A DNA stretch of 6,033 nt, taken from contig JAJXXI010000298.1 in assembly GCA_021781185.1 (NCBI GenBank), positions 1 to 6,033 of the forward strand. The letters run 5' to 3'. Below are positions 1 to 4,625 of this stretch, piece after piece. This DNA is from a bacterium. GTDB taxonomy: Bacteria > Verrucomicrobiota > Verrucomicrobiia > Limisphaerales > UBA11358. The notes beneath the pieces were generated by a model, which had not been told where the DNA came from, did not search any database, and worked only from the letters and a program-made list of their open reading frames with translations. Position 1 is the stretch's first letter, and each line of letters opens with the position of its first letter. The translations under genes were made by a program, and so were the position numbers.

Positions 1-420
1 GGTGCCGGCGGTCGTGGGCACGGCAATGAACGGCGCGGCGCGCCTGGCCAGCGTCTGGCCGCGGCCAATGATTTCAAGGTAATCGAGCAGTTCGCCGGCG
101 TTCGCGAGCATGGCGGCGATGGCTTTGCCGGCGTCAATCACGCTGCCGCCTCCGAAACCGATGACGAAATCGCAATTCTCCCGCTTCGCCAGCGCCACAC
201 CGTTTTCGACCGTGGAAATTTCCGGCTCGCCGGCAACAGGAAAAATGGCCGAGCCAATCCCGCTGGCGGCCAGGCTGGCCAGCCATTGTTCCGCGCGTTG
301 CGGATTCCGACCGGTCACCACGAGCGCATGGCGGCCGTAGGGTTTCACATTCGCTCCAAACTGAGGCATGGTGCCCGCACCAAAAACGATGCGGGTGGCG
401 GTGGCAAATTCGAACTTCAT
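1..420 (-). CDS. Iron-containing alcohol dehydrogenase, N-terminal part (runs off left edge)
   Basis: Group III (Fe-type) alcohol dehydrogenase, a cytoplasmic NAD(P)-dependent oxidoreductase that interconverts alcohols and aldehydes/ketones, or reduces maleylacetate-like substrates. The 140 codons from the ATG at 420 to base 1 are open without a stop, so the C-terminal two thirds, including the metal-binding Asp/His residues, lie outside the window. Visible family features are the N-terminal start MKFEFATATRIVFGAG (residues 1-16), the nucleotide-binding glycine motif FGGGSVIDAGKA (89-100) and the beginning of the IAVPTTAGT signature (132-140). Usual family length is about 380 residues. The start lies 2 bases after the stop of the upstream LsrG-like gene and has no Shine-Dalgarno site, which points to translational coupling. 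The substrate cannot be told; some members are maleylacetate reductases. The family call is secure. Confidence 0.93.
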   Translation of the reverse strand, partial: MKFEFATATRIVFGAGTMPQFGANVKPYGRHALVVTGRNPQRAEQWLASLAASGIGSAIFPVAGEPEISTVENGVALAKRENCDFVIGFGGGSVIDAGKAIAAMLANAGELLDYLEIIGRGQTLARRAAPFIAVPTTAGT

Positions 421-422
421 GC

Positions 423-728
423 TTACCAACTGGTGTCGCCGGGAAAGACGCTGTGGTATTTCACGCTGGTGCGCGGTTCAGCCATCATCGCCGCCACAGT
501 GTCGCGCCAGACGGGGTAATGCGCGGTTTCCTTGTGGGCGGCATTGGCGGCGGCATCGCGATAAACTTCCACCAGCACAAAACGCGTCGGGTCGTCGGTG
601 GATTGCACAACATCAAACCGCGCGATGCCCGGCTCCTGCACGCTTGCCCGTGCGTTGGCAAGCGTGGCGTTTTTGAAGTCCTCGACACATTCGGGCTTCA
701 CGTGAACGTGAACATGCACAATGAACAT
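423..728 (-). CDS. LsrG-like antibiotic biosynthesis monooxygenase (ABM) fold protein
   Basis: Small dimeric ferredoxin-like (ABM) fold protein of 101 residues, the usual size for the family. It most resembles LsrG, the E. coli isomerase acting on phosphorylated autoinducer-2 breakdown products, and the YgiN-type quinol monooxygenases. Visible features are a first beta strand [13 protein letters not shown] (1-13), the block [12 protein letters not shown] (29-40, compare SVQEEGNLRFDV in LsrG as I recall it), a [11 protein letters not shown] strand/turn (51-61), HKETAHY (65-71) and a [12 protein letters not shown] end (85-96). I chose the ATG at 728 because the family begins right at this strand; the in-frame TTG at 746 would add six residues unlike the family. 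No lsr transport or kinase genes are nearby, so an AI-2 role should not be assumed. The partner is the Fe-ADH 2 bases downstream, suggesting joint handling of a reactive carbonyl or quinone-type compound (inference). Confidence 0.88.
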   Translation of the reverse strand: MFIVHVHVHVKPECVEDFKNATLANARASVQEPGIARFDVVQSTDDPTRFVLVEVYRDAAANAAHKETAHYPVWRDTVAAMMAEPRTSVKYHSVFPGDTSW

Positions 729-807
729 GGCCGAGAAATAGGCCAATTCGCAGAAAAGCTCAAGCGCCGGTTGCGCCTGCGATCCGGCGGAGGCAGTTCA
801 TCTCCGG

Positions 808-2055
808 TCAGCGGTAGATGGAAAAGCCGGCGCGGAATTCATCGGACTTTCGATTGTAGCCCAGCAGGCTTTCCCCGTATCCGGTGAAGTATTGCAACTG
901 AAGATACACGCTGAAGCTGCGGAGCGGCGGCTGCATCAGCGGCCAGGTCACGTCGAATTGATAGCCCGCGTGATCGCCTTGCCGGCCCATGCGCGCCAGC
1001 GCGGAAACCTGCAGGCCGCGTTGCCAGCCGGCCACGGCGCGGAGGTCCACATAGCCGCGATACTCCGCGATGTCGGGATTGTCGCTCAAGTCGCCAAGAT
1101 ACGTCCAGACGCGCGGGATGAGTTTGAGTTGCAGGCCATCATCCGCGCCGAACACACATGTAGGCCGCAGATATGCGAGGTTCATGCTGCGCGAATCCGC
1201 ACCCGCCTTGCCGTTGGACTCGTGATGCAGGCCGCCTTCAAAATCGAAACGAAACCAGTTCGTCAGATTGCCGCCCACCGAACATTCCAGGTGATCCCAC
1301 GAATACAGCAGTTCCGGCATGTAGCTCGTGTCGTAAAAGGGTGCCGAGGCACCATTCCAGTCCCACAGCGACATCTGCGTATAGGCAACATGAAAACCGG
1401 TCAGCCACGGTGCCGAGTGCGCCGGCTCGCCTTCTTCATTGAAGACGCGGTATTTGAAACTGATCTGGAACTTGGCGTTGGGCGATCTGGTGCCCGCGAT
1501 GAAATACATCGGTTCGTAGCCGAAAATATGCTGTTTGAAAAAAGTCTGCGGATCCATCTTTTCGCCGGCTTCGAGCGGGGAACCTTTCAACATGCGCATC
1601 GGCCAGCTCTGGCCGGCGGGTGCAGCCAGCACCGTGGTCGGCGGGTTCTCAACATTGACCGCCAATTGCACCGGCGTGAGATCGCCGAATTTCACCATCA
1701 TTTCGCCCACCCACGCATCTGGAAGTTTCAAAATGTATTCCCGCCGGGCAAACGTTCCCGATGCCAGACGAATAGCATTGGTTGCGTCGCCAGCATCTGG
1801 ATGCGCCCAAATGTCTGCACTGCCCTCCTGTGCCTGCACGCGGCAAGGAATTTCCAGCGGAAATTTCCAGGCAACAGGCTGGGCGGCGGCGTTGAGGACA
1901 TTGACGCAAAACCTGAAATGACCACCGGAAACCACGGCATTCGTCGGAGCACTGACGACAACCGTGAGGTCATCGCCGCGGACCGCGTAAAGCCCCGTCA
2001 CGAATAACAAGATGCCAAGCATCCCCCGGTTGCGAAGTCCTGCTGATTTTGCCAT
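808..2055 (-). CDS. pldA: Outer-membrane phospholipase A1 (OmpLA-like) with extra N-terminal domain
   Basis: Outer-membrane beta-barrel phospholipase of 415 residues that hydrolyses acyl chains from phospholipids that reach the outer leaflet. The C-terminal part (about 165-415) matches OmpLA: FHVAYTQMSLWDWN (221-234), SAPFYDTSYMPEL (237-249), the catalytic block HHESNGK (277-283) with RSMN (289-292), SDNPDIAEYRGY (324-335), and TGYGESLLGYN (391-401). His278, Ser280 and Asn292 have exactly the spacing of the E. coli triad His142/Ser144/Asn156, and Ser288 matches the calcium-site Ser152. Residues about 11-24 are a hydrophobic signal-peptide core, with cleavage around 24-27. Residues about 30-150 are extra compared with E. 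coli OmpLA (about 270 mature residues) and look like a beta-rich, Ig-like domain. The protein ends YR rather than the usual terminal aromatic. No clear Shine-Dalgarno site; the ATG at 2055 is chosen because it gives the signal peptide. The LsrG-like gene follows after 79 bases. Confidence 0.93.
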   Translation of the reverse strand: MAKSAGLRNRGMLGILLFVTGLYAVRGDDLTVVVSAPTNAVVSGGHFRFCVNVLNAAAQPVAWKFPLEIPCRVQAQEGSADIWAHPDAGDATNAIRLASGTFARREYILKLPDAWVGEMMVKFGDLTPVQLAVNVENPPTTVLAAPAGQSWPMRMLKGSPLEAGEKMDPQTFFKQHIFGYEPMYFIAGTRSPNAKFQISFKYRVFNEEGEPAHSAPWLTGFHVAYTQMSLWDWNGASAPFYDTSYMPELLYSWDHLECSVGGNLTNWFRFDFEGGLHHESNGKAGADSRSMNLAYLRPTCVFGADDGLQLKLIPRVWTYLGDLSDNPDIAEYRGYVDLRAVAGWQRGLQVSALARMGRQGDHAGYQFDVTWPLMQPPLRSFSVYLQLQYFTGYGESLLGYNRKSDEFRAGFSIYR

Positions 2056-2117
2056 GAGCCCACACTATCACCGGCAGGCCACTCTGCAAGGCCACAGCCT
2101 TCCCGTCACTTTGCAGA

Positions 2118-2146
2118 CTGGCGGAAAAATAATTCCCGTTTAGAAT
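2118..2146 (+). promoter_or_regulatory. Candidate sigma-70-type promoter for the DUF4337-like gene
   Basis: The 117-base divergent spacer between the phospholipase gene and the DUF4337-like gene must hold promoters for both. On the plus strand TAGAAT (2141-2146) matches the -10 consensus at 5 of 6 positions, with a poor -35 CTGGCG (2118-2123) at 17-base spacing. The nearby TTGCAG (2111-2116) is a better -35 but lies 24 bases away, too far. The start at 2173 has no well-placed Shine-Dalgarno; the purine run AAGAAG (2155-2160) is about 12 bases upstream. No convincing promoter was found for the opposite strand. Confidence 0.3.
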
Positions 2147-2172
2147 TTCCCCACAAGAAGCTCATAAAATCT

Positions 2173-3060
2173 ATGGCCGGAAAAATCCAGATCCCCGATC
2201 AACTTAAATCCGATTTGCCGCCCACCAAGTGGGGCAAGGTTCTCGGGGCCACGCCCATCATCATGACCGTCATCGCCACGATGCTGGCCGGCCTGGCCTC
2301 CAGCGAAATGACCAGGGCGCAATACGACCGCGCGCTCGCCGCCCAGCTCCAATCCAAGGCCGGCGATCAGTGGAGCTATTTTCAGGCAAAAAAATTGCGC
2401 AGCGCCGTCGCGCACAACTCGCTGGAAATGCTGGCGGCCTTGAGCGAAGTGCATCCGCTCGACTCCGCAGCCCTGCCGGGGGCGGATGCCGCCACCATCG
2501 CCGCACTGACGAAAAATGAACTGCCGCCTGCTCCCCCGGCAAAATTCGACGACAACGTGGCGACAGCGGTTGCGGCACTGGCCAGTTCCGCGCCGGAAAC
2601 GGAGGTTTCCGCTGATCTGGCCAGGATTAAGCCGGTCGAACTCGCGACCGCGCTCAATGCCGCCAAGCAGGCCGCGCTGGATTTTGACAATGCCATCCGG
2701 ACGATCAACCAAATCTCCGATCGTTTGGACGACACGATGATGAACGGCGACCAGAAGACATTCCGCAATTTCTGCGCGGCGCACCTGCGTTACTCGGCGT
2801 CCCGCTACGACACTGAGTCGCGACTGAACCAGACCATCGCCATCATCTACGAATTACAGGTGCGCCAGAACAACATTTCCGCAGAGCAACACCACAGGCG
2901 CAGCGGGAAATTTTTCTTCGGGATGCTCGCGGCCCAATTCGCGGTCATCGTCTCGACGTTTGCGATTGCCGCCCGGAAGAAGAGCCTGCTTTGGTCGCTC
3001 GCCGCCGCCGCCGGCATGGCCGCCGTGTCCTTCTCTGTTTACGTGTTCTTGCGCGTGTGA
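2173..3060 (+). CDS. DUF4337-like membrane protein of unknown function
   Basis: Inner-membrane protein of 295 residues, recognised as DUF4337-like from its general pattern; the family has no established function. In order there is a cytoplasmic N-terminus, a first membrane segment around 22-42 (GKVLGATPIIMTVIATMLAG), the family block DQWSYFQAKKLR (65-76), a long Ala/Pro-rich, probably soluble and partly helical middle (about 90-195), a second conserved block RYDTESRLNQ (211-220) leading into a polar HH-containing stretch, and two C-terminal membrane segments (about 247-267 and 271-293) split by the basic turn AARKKS. The middle is longer than in the short DUF4337 proteins I know (usually under 200 residues). 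It is the only plus-strand gene here, flanked by a divergent and a convergent neighbour, so probably monocistronic. The ATG at 2173 gives a sensible N-terminus. Function is unknown. Confidence 0.85.
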   Translation: MAGKIQIPDQLKSDLPPTKWGKVLGATPIIMTVIATMLAGLASSEMTRAQYDRALAAQLQSKAGDQWSYFQAKKLRSAVAHNSLEMLAALSEVHPLDSAALPGADAATIAALTKNELPPAPPAKFDDNVATAVAALASSAPETEVSADLARIKPVELATALNAAKQAALDFDNAIRTINQISDRLDDTMMNGDQKTFRNFCAAHLRYSASRYDTESRLNQTIAIIYELQVRQNNISAEQHHRRSGKFFFGMLAAQFAVIVSTFAIAARKKSLLWSLAAAAGMAAVSFSVYVFLRV

Positions 3061-3064
3061 AGCT

Positions 3065-3091
3065 GGCGGGACGAGCATCCTCGCTGGCCGG
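3065..3091 (+). repeat. Copy 1 of a GC-rich palindromic intergenic repeat
   Basis: Five bases after the DUF4337-like stop, this 27-base stretch contains a small hairpin, CGAG (3072-3075), loop CATC, CTCG (3080-3083). It matches about 21 of 27 bases of the reverse complement of 3941-3967 (GGyGGGrCGAGCrTCCTCGC, then GCCG). Both copies are intergenic and keep the same stem and 4-base loop, which suggests a dispersed REP-like family rather than chance. Confidence 0.55.
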
Positions 3092-3129
3092 AATAAAAAC
3101 AAAGGCGGGAACCGCGCTTGGTTCCCGCC
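3091..3129 (-). terminator. Intrinsic terminator of hsp20 (possibly bidirectional)
   Basis: A perfect 10-base-pair stem, GGCGGGAACC (3104-3113) and GGTTCCCGCC (3120-3129), has a 6-base loop. Read on the minus strand it is followed at once by the T-rich run TTTGTTTTTATTC (3103-3091), a textbook intrinsic terminator starting 19 bases after the hsp20 stop. On the plus strand the stem is followed only by TGTTGGCTTTC, so it would be a weaker terminator for the converging DUF4337-like gene. Confidence 0.9.
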
Positions 3130-3148
3130 TGTTGGCTTTCAACCCCGT

Positions 3149-3580
3149 TTATTCGCTGACCGTGATGGCTTTCGGTTTGGCTTCCTCGGCCTTGGGCAAC
3201 GTGACGGTCAAAATGCCGTCTTTGTATTGCGCCTTCACCTTGTCACCCGCCACCGCCGCCGGCAGCGTGAGCGCCCGCGAGAATTTCCCGTAATAGCGCT
3301 CCTGACGATGCACCGTGGTGCCTTCGTTGACCTTCTCTTCGTTGCGTTCGCCGGATATGACCAGCGCACCGTCTTGCAGCGAGACTTCAATGTCCTCCCG
3401 CTTCATGCCGGGCAGCTCCAGACGAACGCTGAAGTTGTCCTTGTCTTCATGGACATCCAGAGCGGGCGCCCAGCCGGTCAACGGCGATTCAAAGAGGCGG
3501 TCCAATTCTTCCTGCAGGTTTGCCAGCCGACCGAAGGTCGGCCAAGCCACGGAGGGTCGTTGATAGTGCATTAGTTTCAT
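3149..3580 (-). CDS. Small heat shock protein, Hsp20/alpha-crystallin family
   Basis: ATP-independent cytoplasmic holdase that binds unfolding proteins and passes them to DnaK/ClpB. The product is 143 residues, typical for a bacterial class A sHsp. It has a short N-terminal arm (1-36, with NLQEELDRLFESP), an alpha-crystallin domain (about 37-130) with ELPGMKREDIEVS (55-67), ISGERNEE (75-82), FSRALTLP (100-107) and the GILTVTLPK signature (122-130), then a C-terminal IxV anchor (Ile139-Thr-Val141) that docks neighbouring dimers in the oligomer. Two ATGs compete, at 3586 and 3580. AAAGGA (3594-3589) ends 8 bases before the 3580 start but only 2 before 3586, so 3580 is preferred. It is monocistronic, ending at a strong terminator. 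No CIRCE element or sigma-32 site was seen upstream. Confidence 0.96.
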   Translation of the reverse strand: MKLMHYQRPSVAWPTFGRLANLQEELDRLFESPLTGWAPALDVHEDKDNFSVRLELPGMKREDIEVSLQDGALVISGERNEEKVNEGTTVHRQERYYGKFSRALTLPAAVAGDKVKAQYKDGILTVTLPKAEEAKPKAITVSE

Positions 3581-3588
3581 AATCATGT

Positions 3589-3594
3589 TCCTTT
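3589..3594 (-). promoter_or_regulatory. Shine-Dalgarno site of hsp20, deciding the start
   Basis: AAAGGA on the minus strand, followed by 8 bases and the ATG at 3580. It is the clearest ribosome binding site in the window, where most genes lack one, and it selects 3580 over the ATG at 3586. Efficient initiation fits a stress gene that must be expressed strongly when induced. Confidence 0.75.
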
Positions 3595-3670
3595 CGTTTA
3601 TTGGTTAAATTGTCCAACACTTCTCTTTTAGCTTGGGCAATGCCAACCCTGCCAGCGGTGGAAAAACTCA

Positions 3671-3699
3671 ATAATATCAACGGGTTTTGCAGAATCCAA
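3671..3699 (-). promoter_or_regulatory. Candidate sigma-70-type promoter of hsp20
   Basis: On the minus strand TTGGAT (3699-3694) and TATTAT (3676-3671) are separated by 17 bases; the -10 matches consensus at 5 of 6 and the -35 at 3 of 6 positions. The start point would be near 3664, leaving a leader of about 84 bases. The leader contains short complementary stretches, such as TTGG...CCAA around 3616-3600 just before the ribosome binding site. Placement is plausible but unproven. Confidence 0.35.
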
Positions 3700-3730
3700 A
3701 CTCCAGGGCAGCGGCCGGATTGGAAAATTT

Positions 3731-3749
3731 TGGCACAACTACTGTGCCA
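3731..3749. repeat. Perfect inverted repeat TGGCACA-N5-TGTGCCA
   Basis: Seven-base arms (3731-3737 and 3743-3749) flank ACTAC. The 19-base size and symmetry are those of a dimeric regulator's operator. It lies about 32 bases upstream of the candidate hsp20 -35 box. On the minus strand it also reads TGGCAC-N5-TTG, resembling a sigma-54 site but with GT instead of the required GC at -12. An RNA hairpin is possible, but no T-run follows, so it is not a terminator. Confidence 0.5.
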
Positions 3750-3772
3750 TCAGCCGGCCGGCTCTGGCACGG

Positions 3773-3789
3773 TTGGCACAAACGAAGCA
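3773..3789 (+). promoter_or_regulatory. Sigma-54-like -24/-12 site with no obvious target gene
   Basis: TTGGCACAAACGAAGCA has GG (3775-3776) and GC (3787-3788) exactly 10 bases apart, the strict spacing of sigma-54 promoters, and a full TGGCAC -24 half. The -12 half is AAGCA instead of TTGCA. Another TGGCACG lies just upstream at 3765-3771. Transcription would start near 3800 on the plus strand, where there is no convincing gene, only a 20-codon ATG frame at 3831-3893. Either a small RNA, a remnant, or chance. Confidence 0.35.
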
Positions 3790-3880
3790 GGTTCAACCAC
3801 GGACGAACTACAGACTTGATTCAGCGTGAAATGGAGACCGCCAGAAAGATTTGCCGCAAATTCCACAAATCATCGCCAAA

Positions 3881-3971
3881 GCAAGTGAGGTGAGGCGAGG
3901 CATCCGACAAGCCGGAGCGAAGGCGGGAATTGGTAGAACGGCGGCTCGCGAGGACGCTCGCCCCACCAATT
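3881..3971 (-). repeat. GC-rich palindromic intergenic repeat, longer copy
   Basis: The core carries a hairpin GCGAG (3948-3952), loop GACG, CTCGC (3957-3961), nested within a 7-base inverted pair AATTGGT (3928-3934) and ACCAATT (3965-3971). Bases 3941-3967 read on the minus strand match the copy at 3065-3091 in about 21 of 27 positions. The left part (3885-3900) is a purine-rich run of GTGAG/GTGAG/GCGAG units. Together this resembles REP/MITE-like intergenic elements. It is drawn on the minus strand relative to copy 1. The outer limits are my estimate. Confidence 0.6.
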
Positions 3972-4007
3972 AGAGTTGTGTGTCAAGTTCTGCAAATTAG
4001 TTTTTGG

Positions 4008-4576
4008 TCATGGTGTGGCCACGAGGTAAATCGAGGCGGCGCGCCGCCATCCATCCCACCGACGTGCGGGATTTAATGGGAAACAAGCCGTGGTATTTAT
4101 CGAAACCCTGCCGACTTGAAAATTATCGTCCCTGGACAAGAACGTTTGTGAAAAATTTGTGCTAGCGTCCGACTCGACAAAATAACTGATGTTTTTTGAA
4201 GTGAGTCCCGAGCCAAAATTGGTTGCCATCGAATGTTCTGTGTCGTTGGGACAATAAAGAATTATGGGTGTGCTCAATTCATTGGACATGACTTGGAACA
4301 CGGACGCCACGTCACTCGTCGCCGCCAGCTCCATTGCTCCTCTCATCGCAGTCGAAACCGCCATTGGATACTTGTCTTCGTTATCGCCGCTCCAATCCGC
4401 TCGGCCAAGCCAAATTGCTTCAGATTTTGCACACAGCCTATGCGATTAGATTTCTTCTTGGAGACAGTCAGCGCCGGCAGAAGTATTGCCGCCAAAACTG
4501 CAAGAATCAAAACAACGATCAATGCCTCAACTAGCGCAAACGCCGCCATCTTGTGATCGCAACCCCGGAGTTTCAT
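4008..4576 (-). pseudogene. Frameshifted prepilin-like (type II secretion/H-X9-DG-type) protein
   Basis: The start at 4576 gives a type IV prepilin-like N-terminus: a 12-residue leader MKLRGCDHKMAA, then FALVEALIVVLILAVLAAIL, with Phe at +1 and Glu at +5 as prepilin peptidase substrates need, and Ala instead of Gly at -1. NRIGCVQNLKQFGLAERI follows and is then lost: the frame shifts and stops at 4343. The next frame resumes exactly at 4394 with WSGDNEDKYPMAVSTA, then MSNELSTPIILYCPNDTEH and ISYFVESDASTNF, all typical of abundant verrucomicrobial pseudopilins. A single missing T (ATTTGG to ATTGG) at about 4394-4396 explains the break. After DDNFQVGRV (about 4098) the tail no longer looks like the family; the usual TNAPVAWTAARH-like end is absent. 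It starts 49 bases after ffh with a GGAG 12 bases upstream. A sequencing error could explain the shift but not the tail. Confidence 0.85.
4035..4048. repeat. Perfect 14-base palindrome GGCGGCGCGCCGCC
   Basis: A fully self-complementary GC-only palindrome lying within the divergent tail of the pseudopilin remnant, about 65 bases from the palindromic repeat at 3881-3971. It may belong to the same inserted or repeated non-coding material. Without genome-wide counts, chance in GC-rich DNA cannot be excluded. Confidence 0.45.
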
Positions 4577-4625
4577 GTCTGGACTTTGCTCCGGCGGCAG
4601 GGCGCTGTCCAGCCCAAGCACAGCG

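Larger units (their letters stand above)
3595..3880. other. Non-coding region upstream of hsp20
   Basis: No reading frame here looks like a protein: the frames on the plus strand are short, low in family-like features and overlap the promoter and leader of hsp20. The stretch contains the hsp20 leader, its candidate promoter, the inverted repeat and the TGGCAC motif cluster (3731, 3765 and 3774 direct, 3743 inverted). Base composition is more AT-rich than the genes, especially 3595-3690. No tRNA or other RNA gene was recognised. Confidence 0.6.

Noticed and set aside
1..728. AI-2 (lsr) quorum-signal degradation operon
   Set aside because: Only an LsrG-like protein is present. There is no LsrK, LsrF, LsrR or Lsr transporter in view, and the neighbour is an Fe-ADH, so the function cannot be transferred.
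729..807. Terminator between the phospholipase and LsrG-like genes
   Set aside because: Only 4- to 5-base stems (for example CGGAG/CTCCG) without a T-run on the minus strand. Read-through is as likely.
892..2007. A 371-codon plus-strand open frame opposite the phospholipase gene
   Set aside because: It is antisense to a gene with an intact OmpLA catalytic triad. Its His/Arg/Ala-rich product has no family-like motif and is expected in GC-rich coding DNA.
2055..2089. Minus-strand TTGCAG-N16-TAGTGT as a promoter for the phospholipase gene
   Set aside because: It would start transcription right at the ATG, giving a leaderless message, and the -10 box is poor. Not strong enough to list.
2140..2784. 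A 214-codon minus-strand open frame opposite the DUF4337-like gene
   Set aside because: Gly/Arg-rich shadow translation. The plus-strand product has clear membrane segments and family blocks instead.
3687..3893. Short plus-strand frame (68 codons) between hsp20 and the repeat
   Set aside because: No ribosome binding site and no recognisable features, and it spans the inverted repeat and TGGCAC cluster. The final 20 codons (from 3831) are kept only as a remote possibility.
3881..3971. CRISPR array or tandem repeat
   Set aside because: There is no regular repeat-spacer pattern; the element is a single palindromic unit with a short purine-rich run.
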